From Sediminibacterium sp. (GTDB lineage Bacteria; Bacteroidota; Bacteroidia; Chitinophagales; Chitinophagaceae), in assembly GCA_030726065.1 (NCBI GenBank), contig JANREK010000046.1:1-64000 (forward strand): a stretch of 64,000 nt of DNA. Direction: 5' to 3'. Each line of letters opens with the position of its first letter. Position 1 is the first letter of the stretch. The position numbers and the translations under genes are program-made. Positions 36,082 to 44,085 of the stretch are shown here, piece after piece. Below the pieces are notes generated by a model. It saw nothing but the letters and a program-made list of their open reading frames with translations. It made no database searches and was not told the origin of the DNA.

Positions 36082-36693
36082 ATGAACTTTAAACATATCC
36101 TCCTTATAGTGTGCGTTTTATATGTAAGCACCTTTGCGCATGCACAAGCCAAAGTGCTAGGGGAGTGTACTATTCAATTTAATATTCAACAGCAACAAAA
36201 AAATGAATGGGTAGAAATTGGTTCAAAAAAAGTATGGATCAAAGGGAACCAATGTAAAACAACATTAACAACACCGCAGTTGGTGCAAACTTTAATTTTT
36301 AATATTCAACAGGATAAAGCGGTTGTTACAAAGGAGGTTGGTAATAATAAATATTTACAAGAAATAATTTATCCATCTGCTAACTTGGCCACTTTAATTT
36401 CAATGAAGGAAATCCCGACGGATACCATCACGTTGCTTGGCTATCCATGTAAAAAAGTGAAGCTACAATTGAGTGATGGCGTTGTTTATGAAGTGTATTA
36501 TACAACTGATTTAATACCTTCCGTGACTACTTTTGAATTTGCTTTTAAAGAAGTGCAAGGCCTGGTATTAGGCTACAACATTGTCAACAAAAATAACCCT
36601 CTTATTAAATACAGTGCAACCCTCTTGGATCTTAGTCCAATAACATTGAATCAATTTCAAATTAATAAATCGGAATTTCAAATACTTGACTAG
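36082..36693 (+). CDS. Secreted protein resembling DUF4412/GLPGLI-type proteins
   Basis: A 203-residue protein with a signal peptide (MNFKHILLIVCVLYVSTFAHAQ). The mature part is beta-rich; TLLGYPCKKVKLQL followed by VYEVYYTTDLIPS and FKEVQGLVLGYNIV is reminiscent of Bacteroidota GLPGLI and DUF4412 proteins, where a G-Y-x-C-K-K motif precedes a GL-type loop. This is recognition by eye and the function of those families is unknown. It starts just after the yidC terminator. Confidence 0.7.
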   Translation: MNFKHILLIVCVLYVSTFAHAQAKVLGECTIQFNIQQQQKNEWVEIGSKKVWIKGNQCKTTLTTPQLVQTLIFNIQQDKAVVTKEVGNNKYLQEIIYPSANLATLISMKEIPTDTITLLGYPCKKVKLQLSDGVVYEVYYTTDLIPSVTTFEFAFKEVQGLVLGYNIVNKNNPLIKYSATLLDLSPITLNQFQINKSEFQILD

Positions 36694-36803
36694 AGAAGGT
36701 AACAGGAACGGAAAAGTAAAATTGAAAATTAAGCAAGCCACAAAGTAAAGTACAAATATTGCGCTTCAATGTTGAGATACTAAATCTGAACTAAAATGGA
36801 ATA

Positions 36804-37139
36804 TTAAGGTTGTATGCGCGAAGGTGCTTTGAATCTTGGCAAGATCACTTTATAACGATAAGGAATTACATAAGAGATATTTCCTTTGTTATATTTTAAA
36901 TAAGCTGCATGGCTGCTATTGCTTATTGTACTAAGTCCTTTGAATTCTAAACTTGATTTTAAAGTAAAAAAGCTCGCTATTTTGCGTGCCATACTTCCTA
37001 AATTTTTTAATGAATACTTTTCTTCTACTTTTTTTGATTCCAAAGTAGTAGTTATTACCGTACTTGCATACGTGCTATCTGAAATAACTAAACCAGTTAT
37101 TAAACAAGTCACTAATAATATGTTTTTAAGAATACGCAT
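36804..37139 (-). CDS. Unknown small secreted protein
   Basis: I do not recognise this 111-residue protein. It has a plausible signal peptide (MRILKNILLVTCLITGLVISDSTYA) and a basic C-terminal half (SYVIPYRYKVILPRFKAPSR). A perfect -7 box TACCTTTG (minus strand, 37147-37154) lies directly before the start codon, which supports a real, nearly leaderless gene. It stands alone, facing the preceding secreted protein gene. Confidence 0.6.
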   Translation of the reverse strand: MRILKNILLVTCLITGLVISDSTYASTVITTTLESKKVEEKYSLKNLGSMARKIASFFTLKSSLEFKGLSTISNSSHAAYLKYNKGNISYVIPYRYKVILPRFKAPSRIQP

Positions 37140-37146
37140 TCGTCTA

Positions 37147-37154
37147 CAAAGGTA
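37147..37154 (-). promoter_or_regulatory. -7 element TACCTTTG for the small secreted protein
   Basis: Perfect match to TAnnTTTG on the minus strand, ending 8 bases before the ATG of the 111-residue protein. No clear -33 TTG upstream. Confidence 0.45.
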
Positions 37155-37330
37155 GTATTTTTTGAACTTTATAATAAAAAATATTTTTAACGATTAATTG
37201 GAGGTATGTGAACAATAAATTATTGATTATTAAGGGGTTGTTTGTATATTTATTTAAAGGGTAGTTGATGGTTCCTAAATTTTTAAAATATTGATAATCA
37301 ATACCTTACTAACCTGTAAATAATCATATT

Positions 37331-38755
37331 ATGTTTAATCCGCATGAAGAAGAGGAGGAAGCAAGGGATATTCAAGAGTTAATGCAACGTTACCAAAATT
37401 TAAAGTTTGGGAGGGCCAATGCCTACATCGAAGAGGATGACTTTGAAAAAATAATTGAGCATTTGGACGAGAAGGATGAGGTTGCTGAAGCCATCGAAGC
37501 AGCTAATTTAGCTTTAAACCAATACCCATTTTCTGCACTTTTAATGATCAAAAAAGCAGACCTACTTTTGGCGACCAGAAATTATAAAGAAGCACTTTCA
37601 TTATTAGATGCAGCATCCTTGTACGATCATAAGGATATGAATTTGTTTATTTTAAAAACAGATGCCTATATGGCGCTGGAACAAACTGGAATGGCGATTG
37701 AGTTATTACAAGAAGCATTACATTTATTTACTGGTCAAGAACGAACCGAACTTTTGTTAGAATTATCTGATGTATATGACGATCATGAGGCATTTGATAA
37801 AGTTTTTGATTGTTTGCAATTGGTATTAGAGGAGGATCCAAATAACGAAGAAGCCTTATACAAAATTTGTTTCTGGACCGATTTTACAGGACGCAATGAG
37901 GAAAGTATTCGATTGCATCAAAAGTTGATTGACGAACAACCCTACAATGCTTTGGCTTGGTTTAATTTAGCTGCAGCTTATCAGGGTTTAAAATTGCATG
38001 AGAAGGCTATTGACGCATATCAATTTGCAATTGTGATTGATGAAAAATTTGATTATGCCTATCGTAATATGGGGGATGCTTTTTTAAGATTACGAAAATA
38101 TAAGGAAGCGATTGAAGCATTAGAAAAAGTGTTAGAATTGTCGCGCCCCGAGGATGTGATCTACGAGGCGATTGGTCATTGCTATCACCGGATGAAGAAT
38201 TATGCCCAAGCAAGGTTCCATTATAAAAAAGCGGTGCATTTAAATGCCGAGGACAGTAGGTTGTATCAAAAAATTGCGATTACCTATATGTTGGAATCGA
38301 AATGGGAAATGGCCATCAAGCAATTAGAGCATGCCATTCGCATACATAAGCATATTAATGAGTATTACATTTTGATGGGGGAATGTTTTATGAATATGGA
38401 CCAACACAAGGAAGCTGCTCATTTTTTTGGCACTGTGGTAAAAAATAAACCAAAGCAAATTGCAGGGTGGGAGTATTTAATCAAATGTCTGGTATCCAGT
38501 GGACAATTACAAGTAGCACTTGAGCAAACCGAATTGGCCTATATATCTACTCAAGGAAAATTTTTATTTATCTATTACCGAAGTGCCATTTTGTTCATGA
38601 TGAAAAAATCGGCAGATGGCTTATTACAATTAGAAATGGCTTTGTCTAAATCAACCAAATGGTTAAAAAAGTTTTTAAAATTTTATCCAGAAATTATCCA
38701 GGACAATAAAGTCACTGAGTTAATAGGTCGATATAAGAAAGCAAAAAATGGGTAA
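37331..38755 (+). CDS. Tetratricopeptide repeat protein
   Basis: A 474-residue cytoplasmic protein without signal peptide or membrane segment. After an acidic N-terminus (MFNPHEEEEEARDIQ) it consists almost wholly of TPR units: for example AWFNLAAAYQGLKLHEKAIDAY, YRNMGDAFLRLRKYKEAIEALE, YEAIGHCYHRMKNYAQARFHY and YILMGECFMNMDQHKEAAHFF. About ten repeats can be drawn. It probably acts as a protein-interaction scaffold; no partner is evident. The region upstream holds a TTGATAATCAA palindrome at 37291-37301. Confidence 0.85.
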   Translation: MFNPHEEEEEARDIQELMQRYQNLKFGRANAYIEEDDFEKIIEHLDEKDEVAEAIEAANLALNQYPFSALLMIKKADLLLATRNYKEALSLLDAASLYDHKDMNLFILKTDAYMALEQTGMAIELLQEALHLFTGQERTELLLELSDVYDDHEAFDKVFDCLQLVLEEDPNNEEALYKICFWTDFTGRNEESIRLHQKLIDEQPYNALAWFNLAAAYQGLKLHEKAIDAYQFAIVIDEKFDYAYRNMGDAFLRLRKYKEAIEALEKVLELSRPEDVIYEAIGHCYHRMKNYAQARFHYKKAVHLNAEDSRLYQKIAITYMLESKWEMAIKQLEHAIRIHKHINEYYILMGECFMNMDQHKEAAHFFGTVVKNKPKQIAGWEYLIKCLVSSGQLQVALEQTELAYISTQGKFLFIYYRSAILFMMKKSADGLLQLEMALSKSTKWLKKFLKFYPEIIQDNKVTELIGRYKKAKNG

Positions 38756-38774
38756 CTAAAATTAGTTACCTTTG
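38751..38774 (+). promoter_or_regulatory. comA-type gene promoter -7 box overlapping an inverted repeat
   Basis: TACCTTTG at 38767-38774 is a perfect -7 box, 26 bases before the next start codon. Its first bases are the right arm of GGTAACT-aaaatt-AGTTACC (38751-38770), whose left arm covers the stop codon of the TPR gene. The repeat could be an operator or a short terminator. Confidence 0.45.
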
Positions 38775-38800
38775 TAGCTCAATATATTTTTTATACAATT

Positions 38801-39562
38801 ATGAATTTTAATTTATCACAAATCCCGGAACGTACTACTCAACCCCGCAAATATGGCTTAACAATGGTCATGGATAAGGGTTTAAGTTATGGGGAGGCCG
38901 AAAATTTTTTAAGTGTTGCCTTGCCGCATACGGATATAATTAAACTAGGGTTTGGAACTTCCTTTGTTACACCCAATCTTAGAAAAAAGATTGAATTGTA
39001 TCAGTCACATAATGTGCCAGTTTATTTTGGAGGTACTTTATTTGAAGCTTTTTTAATTCGCAATCAGTTGGATGATTATATCGCGATGTGCAAGGATTAT
39101 AAAATTGATGTCATTGAAGTAAGTGACGGATCTATTAATATTCCACACAGTGAAAAGTGCGGATACATTGAAAAAATTTCAAAGTTTGCAACTGTATATA
39201 GTGAGGTAGGAAGTAAGGATGCAGCACATATCATTCCGCCGTATAAATGGATTGAATTAATGAGCGCTGAACTAATTGCAGGTGCATCTTATGTTATTGC
39301 GGAAGCAAGAGAAGCCGGTAATGTGGGTATTTACAGAGGTAGTGGGGAAGTACGTGAAGGATTGGTGCAAGAAATATTAACTAAGATTCCTGCAGAGAAA
39401 ATATTATGGGAAGCACCACAAAAAGCACAACAATTATATTTTCTTGAATTGATTGGTTGTAATGTTAATCTAGGAAATATCGCACCTTCTGAAGTCATTC
39501 CTTTGGAAGCAATGCGTATTGGTTTGAGAGGAGATACTTTTGATTTATATTTAAATAAATAA
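38801..39562 (+). CDS. comA: Phosphosulfolactate synthase family protein (ComA-like)
   Basis: A 253-residue TIM-barrel protein of the ComA/HSA32 family; the archaeal enzyme adds sulfite to phosphoenolpyruvate to give phosphosulfolactate. Visible family blocks: RKYGLTMVMDKGLSYGEAE, IIKLGFGTSFVTP, VPVYFGGTLFEAF, VIEVSDGSINIP, YVIAEAREAGNVGIYRGSGE and NLGNIAPSEVIPLEAMRIGL. In Bacteroidota such genes may feed sulfonate or sulfonolipid metabolism, but this is inference. aroE begins two bases after its stop, so the two are co-transcribed. Family assignment is solid; the reaction in this organism is not proven. Confidence 0.82.
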   Translation: MNFNLSQIPERTTQPRKYGLTMVMDKGLSYGEAENFLSVALPHTDIIKLGFGTSFVTPNLRKKIELYQSHNVPVYFGGTLFEAFLIRNQLDDYIAMCKDYKIDVIEVSDGSINIPHSEKCGYIEKISKFATVYSEVGSKDAAHIIPPYKWIELMSAELIAGASYVIAEAREAGNVGIYRGSGEVREGLVQEILTKIPAEKILWEAPQKAQQLYFLELIGCNVNLGNIAPSEVIPLEAMRIGLRGDTFDLYLNK

Positions 39563-39564
39563 CC

Positions 39565-40344
39565 TTGCGTCAATTTGGATTAATTGGATACCCTTTATCG
39601 CATTCTTTTTCACAAGGTTATTTTACTGAAAAATTCCTACATGAAAATGAAAAGGGTTTGCAGTACACCAATTTCCCAATTGCTTCTATTAAGGACTTTG
39701 ATGATATTTGGATTAAGCAAGCAAATTTACAAGGGCTTAATGTTACCATTCCATATAAGAAAATAGTCATTCCTTTTTTGCATCACGTTTCAACTGTGGT
39801 CAAAAAAATAAATGCATGTAATTGTATTCGGAAATACAATAATGAATTGTATGGTTATAATACGGATGTTATTGGTTTTGAAAAATCATTAGCACCATTT
39901 CTACAACCACATCACACTCATGCTTTAATACTTGGAACAGGAGGCGCTGCAGTTGCAGTGGAATGGGTTTTGCAAAAATTAAATATCAACTATTTATTGG
40001 TATCACGCACAAATGCAAATGCAAATTCGTGGGAGTCGGGCAATGCCATTTCCTATGAGGCATTAACTACAGAACTGCTTAATCAATATACATTAATCAT
40101 TAATACCAGTCCAGTAGGTATGTATCCGAATGTAGATGAACTACCTAGCTTGCCTTATGATGCAATCACCGCACAACATCATTTGTATGATTTAATTTAC
40201 AACCCTGCCGAAACATTATTTATGAAAAAAGGATTATCGCAAGGGGCTACTGTGCAAAATGGCTTAGCTATGTTACATATACAAGCGGAGGAAAGTTGGC
40301 GAATTTGGAATACACCTACGCCGCCCTTGGAAAACGGAAATTAA
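39565..40344 (+). CDS. aroE: Shikimate dehydrogenase
   Basis: Reduces 3-dehydroshikimate to shikimate with NADPH in aromatic amino acid synthesis. The 259-residue protein begins RQFGLIGYPLSHSFSQGYF (shikimate-binding serines), has GLNVTIPYKK with the catalytic Lys, GYNTDVIGFEKSL with the catalytic Asp, the NADP loop LILGTGGAAVAVEWVL, and NTSPVGMYPN. The start is TTG at 39565, the only one that includes the first strand. It follows the comA-type gene by two bases and shares a TTAA stop overlap with rdgB on the other strand. Confidence 0.94.
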   Translation: MRQFGLIGYPLSHSFSQGYFTEKFLHENEKGLQYTNFPIASIKDFDDIWIKQANLQGLNVTIPYKKIVIPFLHHVSTVVKKINACNCIRKYNNELYGYNTDVIGFEKSLAPFLQPHHTHALILGTGGAAVAVEWVLQKLNINYLLVSRTNANANSWESGNAISYEALTTELLNQYTLIINTSPVGMYPNVDELPSLPYDAITAQHHLYDLIYNPAETLFMKKGLSQGATVQNGLAMLHIQAEESWRIWNTPTPPLENGN

Positions 40345-40931
40345 TTTACCTTATTGATGGATTGTAAAAAAGAAAAAAGTTGGGTGACTGCTTTTTGTCG
40401 GTGACTATAGCTATTTTTTTCATCCATCGTCATGGTGGCAAAACTTTTGGTTGCCCCTTCCGGAATAAAAATTGGATCATATCCAAAACCTGCAGTACCT
40501 GAATTTTGTTCGGCAATATGACCTCGGCAAACGCCTTCAAAATAATATTCCTTTTGTTCCCAGATCAAACAAATCACGGTTCTGAATTGGGCAGTTCTGT
40601 TTTCAATATTTTTTAAATTGGTTAATACCTTTTCAATATTCGCATTAAAATTTCGATCTTCGCTAGCGTATCTTGCGCTATGCACTCCAGGGGCACCATT
40701 TAGTGCGTCAATTTCAAGTCCAGTATCTTCACTAAAGCAATTTTGTTTTGTGATTTCGAAAATTGTTTTAGCTTTTGTATTTGCATTTTCCTGCAAGGTA
40801 TCATAGGGTTCAGGAATGTCAATATTTATTCCAGCTTGTTGTAAAGTGATTACATTAATATCCTTTGAAAGTAAGGATTGTATCTCTGAAACCTTATGTA
40901 CGTTATTCGTTGCAAAAATTAAAGTAGTCAT
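40341..40931 (-). CDS. rdgB: Non-canonical purine NTP pyrophosphatase (RdgB/HAM1)
   Basis: Removes ITP, dITP and XTP from the nucleotide pool. The 196-residue protein has the family blocks LIFATNNVHKVSEIQSLL (substrate loop near the N-terminus), CFSEDTGLEIDALNGAPGV with the catalytic Asp, SARYA, and GFGYDPIFIPEGATKSFA, ending SHRQKAV. Length is normal. It lies 3 bases downstream of the unknown 232-residue gene and probably shares its transcript. Confidence 0.95.
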   Translation of the reverse strand: MTTLIFATNNVHKVSEIQSLLSKDINVITLQQAGINIDIPEPYDTLQENANTKAKTIFEITKQNCFSEDTGLEIDALNGAPGVHSARYASEDRNFNANIEKVLTNLKNIENRTAQFRTVICLIWEQKEYYFEGVCRGHIAEQNSGTAGFGYDPIFIPEGATKSFATMTMDEKNSYSHRQKAVTQLFSFLQSINKVN

Positions 40932-40934
40932 TTG

Positions 40935-41633
40935 TTACAGTTGAAAAAGAGATTTAAGTATCGCCCATAATTTCCCCTTTTCTAATTTTGCTGATTGATC
41001 TCCACCTTGCATTAATGATAAGGAGTTGCTAAATAATAAATAAGTATCGCCTAATTGAATGGACTTATACAAAGTAGTCGGAAGTTTTATTTTTAATGTT
41101 ATACTACTGACATCAAATATCATCACCAATTTAGAGGGCAGTACATTTAGTATTTCGTGCAAACTTAATTTTTGTTGTGCCACATTGATTAAAGCGACAT
41201 CAGCTAAAGTTAATTTGCAGGCGCTTAATATGGAGGATAACAAAGTCAAATCGTTTTCATTTAAGTAAACGGCTAATTCATCTTTTACAATAATGGTCAC
41301 TTGTTTTAAATGTTCCCCTAAATATTTGATTTGACCTAACTCTTTAATGGGTTCGTTCGTTGTATTATTGTAATCCTTATCAGCTTCAATTTGAACATGC
41401 ATGCTCGCTGACGGAGCAGCTATAGTATTTGCTTCTTTGTCCACACTTGCTGCCGGCAGATCCATGGAAGTTTTTACAGCGGCAACTTTATTGCTAGAAG
41501 TTTGCGCAATGGGTGAAACCAACGGATTGGGAATAATTTCTGGTTTTTTTTTGGCTAATTCAGGCAGGACCAAAGTATCTTTGTACAAAGAAACTAATAC
41601 GGAATTAGGTAAGATGGTTTTTTCATTGCTCAT
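40935..41633 (-). CDS. Unknown protein, C-terminal domain possibly DNA polymerase III psi-like
   Basis: A 232-residue protein I cannot identify with confidence. The first 90 residues are low-complexity, Ala/Pro/Lys-rich and probably disordered. The C-terminal part (about 105-232) reads as an alpha/beta domain: VTIIVKDELAVYLNENDL, a helix SSILSACKLTLADVALIN, then VMIFDV, LLFSNSLSLM and LEKGKLWAILKSLFQL. The final strand plus helix recalls, weakly and by eye only, the psi subunit of DNA polymerase III. It is the first gene of a likely pair with rdgB. Confidence 0.65.
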   Translation of the reverse strand: MSNEKTILPNSVLVSLYKDTLVLPELAKKKPEIIPNPLVSPIAQTSSNKVAAVKTSMDLPAASVDKEANTIAAPSASMHVQIEADKDYNNTTNEPIKELGQIKYLGEHLKQVTIIVKDELAVYLNENDLTLLSSILSACKLTLADVALINVAQQKLSLHEILNVLPSKLVMIFDVSSITLKIKLPTTLYKSIQLGDTYLLFSNSLSLMQGGDQSAKLEKGKLWAILKSLFQL

Positions 41634-41734
41634 TCGGTTGGAAAATTAAATGAATTGACGCAAATGGAAAAATAACACTTGTAAGTTTTTGTTTTTTTCG
41701 TTTCTTTGTAATTCATTCTCTTAAAAAGTAGCAC

Positions 41735-42796
41735 ATGAGCGCGCAATCCATTCCAGTTATAGAAATTCCAGTAAAAGATTTAAACCATTTAGATCCCGAT
41801 AACCTTTCTTTTGGTAACAACTTTACCAATTATATGTTGGAGGCGGAATATAGTGATGGCGCTTGGAAAAATGCTGTCATTAAAAAGTTTCAAGCTTTGT
41901 CCTTGGATCCATCATCTGCAGCACTTCATTATGGACAAACTATTTTTGAAGGTATCAAAGCTTTCAAAAACGAAAAAGGCGAAGTGGCCATTTTCAGACC
42001 AGATCAAAATTTCAACCGCTTCAATACTTCTGCAGAAAGAATGCAAATGCCAAAAGTTCCGGATTGGTTATTTATGGATGGAATGAAACAATTGGTTGCA
42101 TTAGAAAAAGATTGGATTCCGAACATACCAGAAGCGTCCTTATATATTCGTCCATTCATGATTGCAACGGATCCTTTTTTAGGGGTGCGTCCTTCACTTA
42201 CTTATAAGTTCATGATTATTTTAGGCCCTAGCGGACCTTATTTTTCTGCACCCATGAAAATTTTAATTGAACAAAAGTATACACGTGCAACCCCTGGTGG
42301 TGTTGGTTTTGCGAAGAATGGCGGAAACTATGGTGGAAGTTTATATCCTGTTGCGTTAGCGCAAGAAAAAGGGTATGATCAAGTTTTATGGACCGACGCT
42401 ATTGAACATAAATTTGTAGAGGAAGTGGGTGTGATGAATGTAATGTTTGTGATTGATGGAAAAGTAATTACACCAAGTGTTGAAAGGGGTACTGTATTAA
42501 AAGGGGTAACGCGCAATAGTGTTATCATTTTATTGAGAGATATGGGCTATGTAGTGGAAGAGAGAAATTTAGCAGTTACAGAAATAATAGAAGCGCATAA
42601 AAAAGGGTTGTTTCAAGAAGTATTTGGGGTAGGAACTGCGGCAGTTGTTTCTTACATATCAAAATTGGCATATGAAGATTATGTTATGGATTTTGATGTT
42701 GCAGCTTTAAAAGTGGCACCGGCGCTTAAAAAACATTTGAATGATGTAAGAATGGGAAATATTCCTGATACCCATGGTTGGTTGACTAAATTGTAA
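41735..42796 (+). CDS. ilvE: Branched-chain amino acid aminotransferase
   Basis: Last step of Leu, Ile and Val synthesis, transferring an amino group from glutamate with pyridoxal phosphate. The 353-residue protein is the longer type II BCAT: ALHYGQTIFEGIKAFKNEKG, FNTSAERMQMP, SLYIRPFMIATDPFLGVRP, the PLP Lys in GFAKNGGNYGGSL (about 193), and VEEVGVMNVMFV. The terminator-like hairpin after it separates it from rpsL. Confidence 0.95.
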   Translation: MSAQSIPVIEIPVKDLNHLDPDNLSFGNNFTNYMLEAEYSDGAWKNAVIKKFQALSLDPSSAALHYGQTIFEGIKAFKNEKGEVAIFRPDQNFNRFNTSAERMQMPKVPDWLFMDGMKQLVALEKDWIPNIPEASLYIRPFMIATDPFLGVRPSLTYKFMIILGPSGPYFSAPMKILIEQKYTRATPGGVGFAKNGGNYGGSLYPVALAQEKGYDQVLWTDAIEHKFVEEVGVMNVMFVIDGKVITPSVERGTVLKGVTRNSVIILLRDMGYVVEERNLAVTEIIEAHKKGLFQEVFGVGTAAVVSYISKLAYEDYVMDFDVAALKVAPALKKHLNDVRMGNIPDTHGWLTKL

Positions 42797-42824
42797 ATAA
42801 ATAACTGAAAATCAGCCTATTTTG

Positions 42825-42877
42825 AAAGACCAAAAGGAGAATTTTGCCTCTTTTAAGGCGATTTGGGGTCTTTTTTT
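42825..42877 (+). terminator. ilvE terminator
   Basis: AAAGACC (42825-42831) pairs with GGTCTTT (about 42867-42873) and a run of T continues to 42877. A small inner hairpin (GCCT...AGGC) sits in the loop. It lies about 30 bases after the ilvE stop and upstream of the rpsL promoter. Confidence 0.7.
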
Positions 42878-42897
42878 AAAATTAGCAAATAAACATT

Positions 42898-42927
42898 TTG
42901 GTATTTGGTTAACGAACATTACCTTTG
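42898..42927 (+). promoter_or_regulatory. rpsL promoter, TTG-N19-TACCTTTG
   Basis: TTG at 42898-42900 and TACCTTTG at 42920-42927 with 19 bases between is a textbook Bacteroidota housekeeping promoter. It leaves a leader of about 40 bases before rpsL. Confidence 0.8.
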
Positions 42928-42974
42928 CCGTCCGAATTTTTTATAAACCGAAATTGAACAAAACAGCATAATAA

Positions 42975-43355
42975 ATGCCTACCATTCAGCAATTAGTGAG
43001 AAAAGGCCGTGAGATCATCAGGGCTAAAAGTAAATCAAGAGCTTTGGACGCATGTCCTCAGCGTCGTGGCGTTTGTACTAGAGTGTATACAACTACACCT
43101 AAAAAACCGAACTCTGCGTTACGTAAAGTAGCCAAAGTGCGTTTGACAAACAAGATTGAAGTTATCGCATACATACCAGGTGAGGGTCACAACTTACAAG
43201 AACACAGTATCGTTTTAATCCGTGGTGGTCGTGTTAAGGATTTACCAGGGGTACGTTATCATATTGTTCGTGGTAGTTTAGATACTGCAGGTGTTAAAGA
43301 CCGTAAGCAGTCTCGTTCTAAATATGGTACTAAGAAAGAAAAAGCAAAAAAATAA
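42975..43355 (+). CDS. rpsL: Ribosomal protein S12
   Basis: Decoding-centre protein of the 30S subunit, 126 residues. It starts [18 protein letters not shown] and has [18 protein letters not shown] with the Lys pair at the streptomycin site in wild-type form, and the second site in [15 protein letters not shown]. First gene of a two-gene unit with rpsG (31-base gap). Confidence 0.98.
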   Translation: MPTIQQLVRKGREIIRAKSKSRALDACPQRRGVCTRVYTTTPKKPNSALRKVAKVRLTNKIEVIAYIPGEGHNLQEHSIVLIRGGRVKDLPGVRYHIVRGSLDTAGVKDRKQSRSKYGTKKEKAKK

Positions 43356-43386
43356 TTACAACTAACAAACTAATTAATACTTCGAC

Positions 43387-43854
43387 ATGCGTAAAGCACA
43401 ACCTAAAAAAATTCCATTAGCACCAGATCCTCGTTTCAACGATGTATTGGTTACTCGTTTCATCAACAATATTATGTTGGATGGCAAAAAAACTACTGCT
43501 TATAAAATATTTTATGATGCTTTAGAAAAAGTTGCAAAATTCACAAACGAAGATGGTTATGAAATGTGGAAGAGAGCTGTTGCGAATGTAACACCTGCGG
43601 TTGAAGTTCGTAGCCGTCGTATTGGTGGTGCAACTTTCCAAATTCCAGCAGAGGTTCGTGGCGATCGTAAAATTTCATTGAGCATGAAGTGGTTGGTTCG
43701 TTTTAGCCGTGAGCGTAATGGTAAAACAATGGCTGACAAATTAGCAAATGAAATCGTTGCAGCTACAAAAGGCGAAGGCGGAGCATTCAAAAAGAAAGAA
43801 GATACACATCGTATGGCAGAAGCCAATAAGGCGTTCTCTCACTTTAAAGTGTAA
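43387..43854 (+). CDS. rpsG: Ribosomal protein S7
   Basis: Primary 16S rRNA-binding protein that nucleates the 30S head; 155 residues, normal length. It begins [19 protein letters not shown] and has the [20 protein letters not shown] block. A strong terminator 20 bases after it separates it from fusA, unlike the continuous str operon of E. coli. Confidence 0.98.
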   Translation: MRKAQPKKIPLAPDPRFNDVLVTRFINNIMLDGKKTTAYKIFYDALEKVAKFTNEDGYEMWKRAVANVTPAVEVRSRRIGGATFQIPAEVRGDRKISLSMKWLVRFSRERNGKTMADKLANEIVAATKGEGGAFKKKEDTHRMAEANKAFSHFKV

Positions 43855-43873
43855 TCCCTGCGGTCAAATAATA

Positions 43874-43905
43874 AAAAAACCCCAACAATTTGTTGGGGTT
43901 TTTTT
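43874..43905 (+). terminator. rpsL-rpsG terminator
   Basis: AAAAAACCCCAACA and TGTTGGGGTTTTTT form a long perfect stem with a 3-base loop and terminal T-run. It marks the end of the rpsL-rpsG unit. Confidence 0.92.
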
Positions 43906-44011
43906 ATGCCCAATACCCAGGATTCTGCGCTAAATTCTGGCCTAAATTGCCTTCGAAAATTAGTTTATGGAAAAATATGCCAAGATTGATTCATTCAATT
44001 ACTAATATCAT

Positions 44012-44019
44012 TAACTTTG
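44012..44019 (+). promoter_or_regulatory. fusA promoter -7 element TAACTTTG
   Basis: Fits TAnnTTTG, with TTG 23 bases upstream at 43986-43988. It overlaps the upstream TTG that would extend the fusA frame, so the true start is the ATG at 44086, leaving a leader of roughly 60 bases. Confidence 0.6.
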
Positions 44020-44085
44020 CGCCTCGGAAAAATAGGCTTTTTTGGAAGCTGTTTTTCCGAAAATTTAAAAATAAACAACCATAAT

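Noticed and set aside
44017-44085. Longer EF-G with a start at TTG 44017
   Set aside because: That TTG is part of the -7 box TAACTTTG, and the extra residues have no EF-G counterpart.
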